From JBOHUX01 sp050734915 (GTDB lineage Bacteria; Chloroflexota; Dormibacteria; Dormibacterales; Dormibacteraceae), in NCBI GenBank assembly GCA_050734915.1, contig JBOHUX010000010.1, positions 1-25,097 on the forward strand: a DNA stretch of 25,097 nucleotides. The letters are read 5' to 3'. The translations under genes were made by a program, and so were the position numbers. This document shows, in pieces, positions 1-7,799 of this stretch. How positions within the stretch are numbered: position 1 is the stretch's first letter; each line of letters starts with the position of its first letter. The notes below the pieces were generated by a model. That model did not search any database. It was given only the letters and a program-made list of their open reading frames with translations, and was not told the DNA's origin.

Positions 1-1326
1 ACGCCGGTCAGAGCCTACTCGCAGCTCTGCCCGCCCGGGACGCCCGGCTTCCTCCTCGAGAGCGTCGAGGGAGGTGAGAGGCTGGCCCGCTTCTCCTTCA
101 TCGGCTGCCGGGCCGAGCACCTGGCGCTCGGTGACGGGGACCCACTCGTCGCGCTCTCCGAGGTGGCGGCGGAGCAGGTGACGAGGACCGCCCAGGACGG
201 CCTGCCCCGCTTCCACGGCGGGGCCGTCGGCTACCTGGGCTACGAGGCCGCGCGCCACTTCGAGCGCATCCCGACCGCCGCAGGCCCCGCTCCCGACCTG
301 CCGGAGAGCGCCTTCCTGCGCGCCGAGGACCTGGCCATGTTCGATCACGTGACCGGGCGGCTGCGACTGCTCACCTATCACCGTCCCGATCGCGAGGACG
401 CCGTTCACGCGGAGCGCCGGCTGGACGAGATGGAGGACCGCCTGTACCGGGACCTCCGGGACGGCAGCTCGCGGCCCGCGGGCAGACCGGGGTCCTGGAG
501 CCCGAACGTCACCCGCGCCGGCTTCGAAGCCATGGTCGAGGCCGCCCGCGAGCACATCCTGGCCGGCGACGCCTTCCAGGTCGTCGTCTCCCAGCGCTTC
601 GCCACGCCGCTCTCCGCCCGCCCCTTCGACGTCTACCGGTGCCTCCGCGCGCTCAATCCCTCCCCGTACATGTACTTCCTCTCTCTGGGCGCGGGGCGGT
701 TCATCGTCGGCACCTCGCCCGAGCTCCTGGTCCGGGTCGAAGGCGGCCGCGTCGAGACCCGTCCCCTGGCCGGGACGCGGCGCCGTGGGACGAGCCCCGA
801 GTCCGATCTGGCGCTCGAGCGGGAGCTGCTCGGGGACGCCAAGGAGAGGGCCGAGCACGTGATGCTGGTCGACCTCGGCCGCAACGATGTCGGCCGGGTG
901 GCGCGGCCGGGCTCGGTCCGGGTGGAGCGGCTGATGGAGGTCGAGCGCTATTCGCATGTGATGCACATCTCCTCGACGGTGGCGGGTGAGCTGACGGAAA
1001 CGAAGAGCTCCCTGGACGCGCTCCGCGCCGCCTTCCCGGCGGGGACGGTCTCGGGCGCGCCCAAGATCCGCGCCATGGAGATCATCGCGTCGCTGGAGCC
1101 GGAACGGCGCGGCGCCTACGCCGGCTGCCTCGGCTATGTGGGCTTCGGGGGCAACCTGGACATGGCGATCACCCTGCGAACGATCGTGATCGCGGAGGGG
1201 CGGGCCTACGTGCAGGCCGGGGCGGGCGTGGTCGCCGACTCTCGGCCGGAGCGCGAGTACCAGGAGACGCTCGAGAAGGCGGGCGCGCTCTTCGCCGCCG
1301 TCGAGTCCGCCGAGGCGATGCCGTGA
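1..1326 (+). CDS. trpE: Anthranilate synthase component I (5'-truncated by window edge)
   Basis: Converts chorismate to anthranilate, with ammonia supplied by the TrpG glutaminase; first committed step of Trp synthesis, cytoplasmic. The frame is open from base 1, so the gene begins upstream of the window; 441 codons are visible. Residues 18-21 (counted from base 1) are LLES, the conserved N-terminal Trp-binding motif of TrpE, so feedback inhibition by Trp is likely. The C-terminal chorismate-binding domain carries GTRRRG, the LVDLGRNDVGR stretch and the VSGAPKIRAMEII block (about residues 350-362), all typical of active TrpE. An internal ATG at 163 would lose the Trp-binding motif and is not the true start. 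trpG follows after 40 bases. PabB is a relative, but the LLES motif and the complete trp operon downstream decide for TrpE. Any leader or attenuator lies outside the window. Confidence 0.97.
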   Translation, partial: TPVRAYSQLCPPGTPGFLLESVEGGERLARFSFIGCRAEHLALGDGDPLVALSEVAAEQVTRTAQDGLPRFHGGAVGYLGYEAARHFERIPTAAGPAPDLPESAFLRAEDLAMFDHVTGRLRLLTYHRPDREDAVHAERRLDEMEDRLYRDLRDGSSRPAGRPGSWSPNVTRAGFEAMVEAAREHILAGDAFQVVVSQRFATPLSARPFDVYRCLRALNPSPYMYFLSLGAGRFIVGTSPELLVRVEGGRVETRPLAGTRRRGTSPESDLALERELLGDAKERAEHVMLVDLGRNDVGRVARPGSVRVERLMEVERYSHVMHISSTVAGELTETKSSLDALRAAFPAGTVSGAPKIRAMEIIASLEPERRGAYAGCLGYVGFGGNLDMAITLRTIVIAEGRAYVQAGAGVVADSRPEREYQETLEKAGALFAAVESAEAMP

Positions 1327-1366
1327 GGCGGCTCCATGGAATCTCTCGATCGCCGGGGGCTCGCCG

Positions 1367-1945
1367 GTGAGCTCGCCCCCGCGCGTGGCCGTGATCGACA
1401 ATTACGACTCCTTCACCTACAACCTGGTCCAGTACCTGGCCGAGCTGGGCGCGGAGGCGATCGTCCACCGGAACGACCGCGTGACGGTCGAGGCCCTCGC
1501 CGGCCACGATGCCCTGGTCGTCTCCCCGGGGCCCGGAACCCCCGCCCGGGCGGGGATTTCGACGGCCGCCATCCGTGAGCTAAGCGGGGGGATGCCGATC
1601 CTCGGCGTCTGCCTCGGGCACCAGTGCCTCGGGGAGGCGTTCGGGGGCCGGGTCCGGCGCGCCGAGCCGGTCCACGGCAAGACCTCCGCGGTCCACCACG
1701 ACGGCGGCCCGCCCTTCGGCGGCCTCCCCAACCCCTTCGAGGCTACCCGATACCATTCGCTGGTGGTAGATCGGGACTCCGTCCCCGCCCGGCTGGAGGT
1801 CTCGGCGTGGACCGAGGACGGGGTGGTGATGGGGCTCCGGCACCGATCCCACTCGACCTTCGGGGTCCAGTTCCATCCCGAGTCGGTGCTCACGCCCAGC
1901 GGCCTTTCGCTGCTGGCGGCCTTCCTCGCGCTGGTCGGCCGATGA
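1367..1945 (+). CDS. trpG: Anthranilate synthase component II, glutamine amidotransferase
   Basis: Class I glutamine amidotransferase that hydrolyses glutamine and passes ammonia to TrpE. The 192 residues show the N-terminal DNYDSFTYNLVQ block, the SPGPGTP oxyanion region (about 53-59), the nucleophile Cys82 in GVCLGHQ, and the His170/Glu172 pair in FHPES, which completes the catalytic triad. Length is normal for a stand-alone TrpG not fused to TrpD. The start is taken as GTG 1367; a second GTG at 1385 would also keep the whole domain, so the exact start is uncertain. The last base pairs overlap the trpD ATG in an ATGA junction, suggesting translational coupling. The protein may also serve a PabB, as TrpG does in some bacteria; that is not testable here. 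Confidence 0.96.
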   Translation: MSSPPRVAVIDNYDSFTYNLVQYLAELGAEAIVHRNDRVTVEALAGHDALVVSPGPGTPARAGISTAAIRELSGGMPILGVCLGHQCLGEAFGGRVRRAEPVHGKTSAVHHDGGPPFGGLPNPFEATRYHSLVVDRDSVPARLEVSAWTEDGVVMGLRHRSHSTFGVQFHPESVLTPSGLSLLAAFLALVGR

Positions 1946-2955
1946 TCGCGTTCATCGCCCGGCTGGTGCGGGGCGAGTCGCTGACCGAGCTCGAAGCCTC
2001 CCAGGCCATGGAGACGGTCATGCGCGGCGAGGCCACCCCGGCCCAGATCGCGGGCTTCGTGATCGCGCTGCGGGTCAAGGGCGAGACGGTGGACGAGCTG
2101 ACCGGTTTCGCGCGCACCGTCCGGCGCGTGGCGACCCCGATCTCCGCCGGAGACGGGCTGCTCGACACCTGTGGAACCGGCGGTGACGGTCTCGGCACCT
2201 TCAACATCTCGACCATCTCCGCGATCGTCGCCGCCGCCTGCGGCGCCCGGGTAGCCAAGCACGGCAATCGCGCCGCCACCTCGGAATGTGGCTCGGCGGA
2301 CGTGCTGGAGGCGCTCGGGGTGAGGATCGATCTCGGGCCCGTGGCGGCCGCGCTCTGCCTGGAGGAGACCGGCATCACGTTCCTGTTCGCCCCTGTCTTC
2401 CATCCCTCCTACCGGCATGCGGCGGTGCCCCGGCGCGAGCTGGGGGTGCGGACGGTCTTCAACGTCCTCGGGCCGCTCTGCAACCCGGCCCACGCCAGCC
2501 GGCAGGCGCTGGGGGTCGCCGACGCCGCCCTGGCGCCACTGATGGCGGACGTGCTGGCACGCCTCGGCGTCGAGCGCGCGATCGTCTTCCACGCCGCCGA
2601 CGGGATGGACGAGCTGAGCACGACGGGGCCTTCGCGGGTGATCGAGATCCTGAACGGGGAGCGCCACGAGTACCAGCTCGACCCCCTCGAGCTGGGCCTC
2701 CCCCGGGCGCCCGTCGCCGCCATCCGGGGCGGCACCGCGGCCGACAATGCGCGGGCCGTCCGCGAGGTGCTCGGCGGCGCCGCCGGCCCGCGCCGGGACG
2801 TGGTCCTCCTCAACTCGGCGGCGGCGCTCCGGGCGGCCGGTCTGGCCGCGGATTGGCGGGAGGGCCTGGCGCTGGCGGCGGAGGCCATCGACGCCGGCCG
2901 TTCCGGCGAGCTGCTCGTGCGCTGGGCCTCGATCTCGACGGACCTGGCGGATTGA
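1942..2955 (+). CDS. trpD: Anthranilate phosphoribosyltransferase
   Basis: Transfers the phosphoribosyl group of PRPP to anthranilate (second Trp step). The 337-residue protein has the family length. It begins with the small helical domain and then shows the PRPP-binding DTCGTGGDG motif (75-83), FNIS (87-90), the KHGNRAATSECGSAD block (106-120) and the metal-binding region near DGMDE in the C-terminal half. The start ATG 1942 overlaps the trpG stop by four bases. Upstream in-frame codons lie inside trpG and are not needed. All expected motifs are intact, so an active enzyme is likely. Confidence 0.97.
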   Translation: MIAFIARLVRGESLTELEASQAMETVMRGEATPAQIAGFVIALRVKGETVDELTGFARTVRRVATPISAGDGLLDTCGTGGDGLGTFNISTISAIVAAACGARVAKHGNRAATSECGSADVLEALGVRIDLGPVAAALCLEETGITFLFAPVFHPSYRHAAVPRRELGVRTVFNVLGPLCNPAHASRQALGVADAALAPLMADVLARLGVERAIVFHAADGMDELSTTGPSRVIEILNGERHEYQLDPLELGLPRAPVAAIRGGTAADNARAVREVLGGAAGPRRDVVLLNSAAALRAAGLAADWREGLALAAEAIDAGRSGELLVRWASISTDLAD

Positions 2956-3734
2956 TCCCGGACCTGCTCATGGCCCTTATCCGCGAGGCGCGGGCGGAGA
3001 CCGAGGCCCGTCGGCGGCGGATGCCGATCTCGGCGCTGGAGCGCATCGCCGGCACCCTGCCGGCGGCCCAGGACTTCGCCGCCGCGCTCTCGGCGCCGGG
3101 GCTCTCCGTGATCGCCGAGATGAAGGCGCGGACCCCTCTGATGGGGGTGCTGGCGGAGCGCTACTCGCCCGCCGGGCTGGCGCGCACCTACGCCGGGGCC
3201 GGTGCCGCCGCCCTCTCGGTGCTCGCCCAGGAGACCAGCTTCGGGGGCCGCCCTGAGCATCTGGCCGAGGCGCGGGCCGCGTCCGCGCTCCCTGTCCTGC
3301 GCAAGGACTTCGTGACCGACGAGTACCAGGTCGTGGAGGCGCGGGCGTTCGGCGCCGACGCCGTCCTGCTGATCGTGGCCGCGCTCGGTTCTGACCGCCT
3401 GCGGGAGCTGCTGGCTGCGGTCCGGAGGCTGGGCATGGAGGCACTGGTCGAGGTCCATGACGCATCTGAGGTGGAGGCGGCGCTGAGCGCGGGCGCGCGC
3501 GTAGTGGGCGTCAACCACCGGGACCTGCGCACCTTCGCCGTCGACACCGGGCTCACCGCCGAGCTGCGCTCGATGGTGCCGTCCCCGTGCCTGCTCGTCG
3601 CCGAGAGCGGGATCGCGGATGCCGGGGACGCTCGGCGCCTGCGCCGGGCGGGAGCCGACGCCGTCCTCGTCGGCGAGGCCCTGATGCGCTCCCCGGATCC
3701 GGCGACGAAGATCCGGGAGCTGTCGGTCCCGTGA
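2952..3734 (+). CDS. trpC: Indole-3-glycerol-phosphate synthase
   Basis: Closes the indole ring of CdRP to give indole-3-glycerol phosphate; a TIM-barrel enzyme. From TTG 2952 it has 260 residues, the normal size. This start overlaps the trpD stop (TTGA) and gives the expected N-terminal helix; ATG 2970 is the alternative and would trim six residues. Catalytic residues known from the family are present: Glu56 and Lys58 (AEMK), Lys118 (LRKDF), Glu167 (VEVHD), Asn188 (GVNHRDL), and Glu218-Ser219 (AESGI). The segment after Lys58, usually SPSKG, reads TPLMG here, which is unusual. It is not fused to TrpF, unlike in enterobacteria. Confidence 0.95.
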   Translation: MIPDLLMALIREARAETEARRRRMPISALERIAGTLPAAQDFAAALSAPGLSVIAEMKARTPLMGVLAERYSPAGLARTYAGAGAAALSVLAQETSFGGRPEHLAEARAASALPVLRKDFVTDEYQVVEARAFGADAVLLIVAALGSDRLRELLAAVRRLGMEALVEVHDASEVEAALSAGARVVGVNHRDLRTFAVDTGLTAELRSMVPSPCLLVAESGIADAGDARRLRRAGADAVLVGEALMRSPDPATKIRELSVP

Positions 3735-4354
3735 GGGGGCCGCGAACGCTGGTCAAGGTCTGCGGCGTCCGCGACGCCGTCTCCGCCGTGGCGGCCGTGG
3801 AGGCGGGGGCCGATCTGATCGGGTTCCAGTTCTGCCTCAGCCGACGGCGTCTGACGCCGGAGGAGGCGATCGCGATCGTCCGCGAGCTGCCCCGGCGTCC
3901 GGCGCTGGTCGGCGTCTTCATCGACGAGGACCCGCGGCGTGCCGAGGAGATCGCCGGCGCGGTCGGGCTCGACCTCCTCCAGCTGAACGGCTCCGAGCCG
4001 GCCGGATACCCGGTCACGCGCCCGGTCATGAAGGTCCTGAAGGTCGGCGACGGTGACATCCCCGGAGGCTCCGGCTGGCCCGACCCGATCATGCTGGACT
4101 CGTGGTCTGTCGATCAGCGGGGGGGGACGGGGCGGACCTGGGACTGGGGTCGCGCCTCCGACCTCATCCGCCGGCGGCGGGTGTTCGTCGCGGGCGGGCT
4201 CCATCCGGCCAACGTCGGGGCTCTGGTCCGTGAGCATCGCCCGCATGGCGTGGATGTGTCCAGCGGGGTCGAGTCGGAGCCCGGCCGGAAGGATCCGGAG
4301 CTGGTCAGGGCGTTCGTGGAAGCGGTCAGGCGGGCCGATGACGAGCGTGCCTGA
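3731..4354 (+). CDS. trpF: Phosphoribosylanthranilate isomerase
   Basis: Isomerises phosphoribosylanthranilate to CdRP by an Amadori rearrangement; monofunctional TIM barrel of 207 residues from GTG 3731, overlapping trpC in a GTGA junction. The general base Cys11 sits in KVCGV and the general acid Asp123 in MLDSW. The GGTGRTWDW motif (131-139), AGGLHPANV (154-162) and VDVSSGVE..PG.KD (175-188) are conserved. Small departures from consensus are QLNG (family QLHG) at 84-87 and SRR instead of SPR after the first phosphate-side strand; neither removes a catalytic residue. Its position between trpC and trpB is a common order. Confidence 0.95.
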   Translation: MRGPRTLVKVCGVRDAVSAVAAVEAGADLIGFQFCLSRRRLTPEEAIAIVRELPRRPALVGVFIDEDPRRAEEIAGAVGLDLLQLNGSEPAGYPVTRPVMKVLKVGDGDIPGGSGWPDPIMLDSWSVDQRGGTGRTWDWGRASDLIRRRRVFVAGGLHPANVGALVREHRPHGVDVSSGVESEPGRKDPELVRAFVEAVRRADDERA

Positions 4355-5513
4355 GGGCCGCTTCGGCGCCTACGGGGGCCGGTACGTCCCGGAGACGCTG
4401 ATCCCCGCGCTCGACGAGCTGGAGCGGGCCTGGCGGGACGCCTGGAACGATTCGTCGTTCCAGCTCGAGCTGGCGGCCCACGGGCATGCCCTCGTCGGGC
4501 GCCCCACGCCGCTCTACTTCGCCGAGCGCCTGACCGGGCACTTCGGGGGCGCGAAGATCCACCTCAAACGGGAGGATCTCTGCCACACGGGGGCGCACAA
4601 GCTCAACAACGCGCTCGGCCAGGCGCTGCTGGCCCGGCGGATGGGCAAGCGGCGGATCATCGCCGAGACGGGGGCCGGGCAGCACGGGGTGGCGGCCGCG
4701 ACGGTGTGCGCCCGCTTCGGCCTCGACTGCACCGTCTACATGGGCGCCGAGGACATGCGGCGGCAGGAGGTCAACGTGCGCCGGATGCGCCTGCTGGGGG
4801 CGCACTTGGTCGAGGTGACGGGGGGCAGCCGAACTCTCAAGGACGCCACCACCGAGGCGATCCGCGATTGGGTCACCAACGTCGGCAGCACCCACTACAT
4901 CATCGGCTCGGTGGTCGGGCCCCATCCCTATCCGGAGATGGTGCGCGACCTCCAGCGCGTGATCGGGGACGAGGCCCGGGGCCAGTACCTGGCGGCCGAG
5001 GGTGGCCTGCCGGCGGCGGTGGTGGCCTGCGTGGGCGGAGGCTCGAACGCGATCGGAGCCTTCGTGGCCTTTCTCGACGACGCCTCGGTGCGGCTGATCG
5101 GGGTGGAGGCGGCGGGGAGGGGGATCGGCACCGGGCTGCACGCGGCCTCACTGACGGGCGGGCGGCCGGGCGTGCTCCACGGCGCCTACTCGTACCTGCT
5201 CCAGGACGGGGAGGGGCAGGTGCTGGCGACCCATTCGATCTCGGCCGGTCTCGACTATCCGGGCGTCGGCCCCGAGCATTCCTTCCTTCGCGACAGCGGC
5301 CGCGCCGAGTATGCCTCCGCCTCCGACGCGGAGGCGGTGGCGGCCTTCCGGCTCCTGACCCGGCTGGAGGGCATCATGCCGGCGCTGGAGCCGTCCCACG
5401 CCCTTCACCACGCGGGATTGCTGGCCCCCGAGCTGGGACCGGAGGCCGGCATCCTGGTCTGCCTGAGCGGGCGCGGCGACAAGGACATGGACAGTGTTGA
5501 GACCTTCTCGTGA
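4338..5513 (+). CDS. trpB: Tryptophan synthase beta chain
   Basis: PLP enzyme that condenses indole with serine to give Trp, in an alpha2-beta2 complex with TrpA. The 391 residues from ATG 4338 carry the PLP Schiff-base Lys88 in GAHKLNN, the catalytic Glu110 in AETGAGQHG, and the glycine-rich phosphate cradle GGGSNAIG near residue 232. The N-terminal FGAYGGRYVPETL block is that of the canonical TrpB1 type, not TrpB2. The start overlaps trpF by 17 bases; GTG 4347 is a possible shorter start. The short C-terminal extension past GRGDKDM overlaps the trpA start region. Confidence 0.97.
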   Translation: MTSVPEGRFGAYGGRYVPETLIPALDELERAWRDAWNDSSFQLELAAHGHALVGRPTPLYFAERLTGHFGGAKIHLKREDLCHTGAHKLNNALGQALLARRMGKRRIIAETGAGQHGVAAATVCARFGLDCTVYMGAEDMRRQEVNVRRMRLLGAHLVEVTGGSRTLKDATTEAIRDWVTNVGSTHYIIGSVVGPHPYPEMVRDLQRVIGDEARGQYLAAEGGLPAAVVACVGGGSNAIGAFVAFLDDASVRLIGVEAAGRGIGTGLHAASLTGGRPGVLHGAYSYLLQDGEGQVLATHSISAGLDYPGVGPEHSFLRDSGRAEYASASDAEAVAAFRLLTRLEGIMPALEPSHALHHAGLLAPELGPEAGILVCLSGRGDKDMDSVETFS

Positions 5514-6306
5514 CGAGACGGTCGAGCCGGCCTTGAGAGCGTCTCCCAGCGTGCTGGAGGCTGCCCTGCGAAGGCCGGGCGAGCTGGCGCTGGTGCCCTA
5601 CCTGATGGCCGGGTTCCCCTCGCTCGAGGCTTCGATCGAGACCGGTCGCCGGCTGGCCGGATCGGGGGCCGCCGCGATCGAGCTGGGGATACCCTTCAGC
5701 GACCCGCTCGCGGACGGCCCGGTCATCCAGCGAGCCGGGCAGGCGGCGCTGGCCAGGGGCGCCACGCTGGCCGGCTGCCTGCGGGTGGCGGCGGCGGTGG
5801 CGGCCACCGGCCTCCCCACCGTGCTCATGGGCTACGTGAACCCCATCCTCGCCCACGGGCCCGAGCGCTTCGCCCGCGAGGCGGCCGAGGCGGGGGTGCG
5901 GGGGGTGATCGTTCCCGATCTGCCGCCCGAGGAGGCGGAGCCGGTCCGCGGTCCCCTCCGGGCGGCCGGCCTCGACACCGTGTTCCTGGTCGCCCCGACC
6001 AGCACCCCGGAGCGGGTGCGGCGCTGCTGCGAGGCGAGCTCGGGCTTCGTCTACTGCGTGACCGTGACCGGGACCACGGGCACCCGCCAGGAACTTCCGG
6101 CGGGGCTGGACGGGCTGCTGGGGCGGGTCCGTGCGGTCTCGGACAGGCCGGTCGCGGCCGGGTTCGGCATCTCGCTGCCCGAGCACTTGCGCGCGCTCAG
6201 GGAGATGGCGGATGCGGCGGTGGTCGGAAGCGCGATCGTCCGCGAGATCGAGGAGGGACGCGATCCCCTCCGCCTGGTCGAGGAGCTGCTCCGGGCATGC
6301 CGGTGA
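5494..6306 (+). CDS. trpA: Tryptophan synthase alpha chain
   Basis: Cleaves indole-3-glycerol phosphate to indole and glyceraldehyde 3-phosphate; indole is tunnelled to TrpB. Up to 270 residues. With the GTG 5494 start, the catalytic pair is Glu63 (IELGIPFSDP) and Asp74 (LADGPVIQ). GFVYCVTVTGTTG and the C-terminal GFGIS phosphate site are also present. The start is uncertain: GTG 5494 overlaps trpB by 20 bases and leaves a longer leader than usual, while TTG 5533 gives an N terminus of typical length before LALVPYLMAGFP. It overlaps the aroH start by 10 bases. Confidence 0.96.
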   Translation: MLRPSRDETVEPALRASPSVLEAALRRPGELALVPYLMAGFPSLEASIETGRRLAGSGAAAIELGIPFSDPLADGPVIQRAGQAALARGATLAGCLRVAAAVAATGLPTVLMGYVNPILAHGPERFAREAAEAGVRGVIVPDLPPEEAEPVRGPLRAAGLDTVFLVAPTSTPERVRRCCEASSGFVYCVTVTGTTGTRQELPAGLDGLLGRVRAVSDRPVAAGFGISLPEHLRALREMADAAVVGSAIVREIEEGRDPLRLVEELLRACR

Positions 6307-6692
6307 GGGGCATCCGGGGAGCCACGACGGCCGCCGCCAACACACCGGAGGCGATCCTGGGCGCCACCGCCGAGATGCTCCAGGCGCTGGTGGCGGCCAA
6401 CGACATCGACCCTGCGGAGATCGCCTGCGCCTTCCTCACCACCACGCCCGACCTCGACGCCGAGTTCCCCGCGGCGGCGGCGCGGGGCCTCGGCTGGGAC
6501 CGGGTCGCGCTCCTCTGCGGCCATGACATGAACGTGACCGCGCCCAACCCACGAGCGGTGGCGAGGTGCATCCGGGTGCTGGTGCTCTACAACACCAGCC
6601 GGCCACAGTCGGCGTTCAGCGCCGTCTACCTCCGGGAGGCGGAGCGGATCCGGGTCGAGATCGAGCGAGAGCGTGTGGAGCCGCGGCCGTGA
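6297..6692 (+). CDS. aroH: Chorismate mutase, AroH (Bacillus subtilis) type
   Basis: Rearranges chorismate to prephenate, the branch point toward Tyr and Phe. The 131-residue protein is a stand-alone AroH-class mutase, a trimeric pseudo-alpha/beta barrel family. RGIRGATT at the N terminus supplies Arg7, TPDLDAEFPA (50-59) is the family signature, CIRV supplies the Arg equivalent to B. subtilis Arg90 (here Arg93), and VYLREA supplies the active-site Tyr (Tyr111). The position equivalent to the catalytic Glu78 is Asp77 (LLCGHDMNV), and the loop before CIRV is about four residues longer than in B. subtilis. Sitting at the end of the trp genes, it overlaps both trpA and aroF. The fold assignment is secure; full activity is less certain because of Asp77. 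Confidence 0.93.
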   Translation: MPVRGIRGATTAAANTPEAILGATAEMLQALVAANDIDPAEIACAFLTTTPDLDAEFPAAAARGLGWDRVALLCGHDMNVTAPNPRAVARCIRVLVLYNTSRPQSAFSAVYLREAERIRVEIERERVEPRP

Positions 6693-7708
6693 TCATCGTC
6701 ATGTCGCACCAGGCGACGCCCGCCGAGGTCGATGCCGTGACCCGCAAGGTGGTCGAGGTCGGGCTCCGCCCCGAGCTGTCGCGCGGCGAGGAGCGCGCTC
6801 TGATCGGCTGCATCGGCGCCAACGCCTACGCGTTCCGGGAGGCGTTCGCGCACCTGCCCGGCATCCAGGAGATCATCCCCATCACGCGTCCGTTCAAGCT
6901 CGCCAGCCGCGAGTTCCGGGCCGCCGACACGGTCGTCGAGGTGGGAGCGGTCCGGATCGGCGGCGGCGGCCCGGTCGTCATGATGGCTGGCCCCTGCTCG
7001 GTCGAGGGCGAGGAGATGCTGCTGGAGACGGCCCGCTTCGTCGCCGCGCGGGGTGCTCGCGTCCTCCGGGGCGGCGCGTTCAAGCCCCGGACCTCGCCCT
7101 ATTCGTTCCAGGGACTGGGGGAGGAGGGCCTCAAGATGCTCGCCGCCGCTCGCGAGGAGACCGGGCTCAAGGTCGTCAGCGAGGTGGTCAGCCCGGCCGA
7201 TGTGGGACTCGTGGCCCGCTACGTGGACATCCTCCAGGTGGGGACCCGCAACATGCAGAACTACGCGCTCCTCCAGGAGGTGGGCCGGGCCGGCAAGCCG
7301 GTCCTGCTCAAGCGCGGCATGGCCTCGACCATCGAGGAGTGGCTGCTGGCCGCCGAGTACGTGCTCTCCCAGGGCAACCGGGACGTCATCCTCTGCGAGC
7401 GGGGGATCCGCACCTTCGAGCCGGCCACCCGCTTCACCCTCGACCTGAACGCGATCCCGACCGCCCGCGAGCTCTCCCACCTGCCGGTCATCGCCGACCC
7501 CTCGCAGGGGACCGGGCGCTGGTCGCTGGTGCGCCCGATGTCGCTGGCGGCGGTGGCGGCGGGCGCGCAGGGCCTGCTGGTCGAGGTCCATCCCCGGCCC
7601 GAGGGGGCGCTCTCCGACGGCGGGCAGTCGCTCGACTTCGAAGCCTTCGCCGCTCTCATGGAGGACCTGGCCCGGCTGGAGGGCGCGCTGGCGCGAGACC
7701 CCGTCTAG
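6689..7708 (+). CDS. aroF: 3-deoxy-7-phosphoheptulonate (DAHP) synthase, type I-beta
   Basis: Condenses PEP and erythrose 4-phosphate, the entry step of the shikimate pathway. The 339 residues from GTG 6689 (GTGA overlap with aroH) divide into an N-terminal ferredoxin-like domain (about 1-70), known in the Thermotoga-type enzyme to bind inhibitory Tyr/Phe, and the catalytic TIM barrel. The barrel has GPCSVE (101-106), RGGAFKPRTSPYSFQG (127-142), QVGTRNMQN, LLKRG, DPSQGTG and the C-terminal VEVHPRPEGALSDG. These are the metal, PEP and E4P ligands of the type I-beta/KDO8PS-like class. The open frame extends upstream inside aroH, but that part is out of family. It is the last gene of the first aromatic block and ends in TAG 7706-7708. 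Confidence 0.96.
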   Translation: MIIVMSHQATPAEVDAVTRKVVEVGLRPELSRGEERALIGCIGANAYAFREAFAHLPGIQEIIPITRPFKLASREFRAADTVVEVGAVRIGGGGPVVMMAGPCSVEGEEMLLETARFVAARGARVLRGGAFKPRTSPYSFQGLGEEGLKMLAAAREETGLKVVSEVVSPADVGLVARYVDILQVGTRNMQNYALLQEVGRAGKPVLLKRGMASTIEEWLLAAEYVLSQGNRDVILCERGIRTFEPATRFTLDLNAIPTARELSHLPVIADPSQGTGRWSLVRPMSLAAVAAGAQGLLVEVHPRPEGALSDGGQSLDFEAFAALMEDLARLEGALARDPV

Positions 7709-7710
7709 CG

Positions 7711-7734
7711 GCGGGCCGGGCGGCGGGCCGGGCG
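7711..7734 (+). repeat. 12-bp perfect tandem duplication
   Basis: Two adjacent identical copies of GCGGGCCGGGCG (7711-7722 and 7723-7734) start two bases after the aroF stop. It is too short and GC-biased to be assigned a function. It may be slippage, or it may contribute to transcript structure at the end of the aromatic operon. Confidence 0.8.
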
Positions 7735-7766
7735 ACGAGCCCAGGCGACGAGCCAAGTAGACGAGC
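7731..7766 (+). repeat. Short direct repeats in aroF-tad spacer
   Basis: GGCGACGAGCC occurs at 7731-7741 and again at 7744-7754 (13-base period), with a partial third copy GACGAGC at 7760-7766. Together with the preceding 12-bp duplication this fills most of the 91-base spacer between aroF and the first tad gene. No inverted repeat followed by a T-run is present, so it is not a recognisable intrinsic terminator. A protein-binding role is possible but unsupported. Confidence 0.6.
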
Positions 7767-7799
7767 AAGGTTGGCGCGTCTCGGGCGTCTACCGGATTG

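Noticed and set aside
1..162. Starting trpE at the first internal ATG (163)
   Set aside because: The preceding 54 codons are in frame and encode the conserved LLES Trp-binding region, so the gene is truncated by the window edge and does not start at 163.
1327..1366. Trp attenuator or T-box in the trpE-trpG gap
   Set aside because: Only 40 bases with no Trp-codon leader peptide, T-box or terminator/antiterminator pair; any such control would be upstream of the window.
1417..2667. Long minus-strand open frame antisense to trpG/trpD
   Set aside because: It encodes a low-complexity Arg/Gly/Ala/Pro-rich product with no family motif and mirrors clearly real trp genes; typical antisense openness of GC-rich codons.
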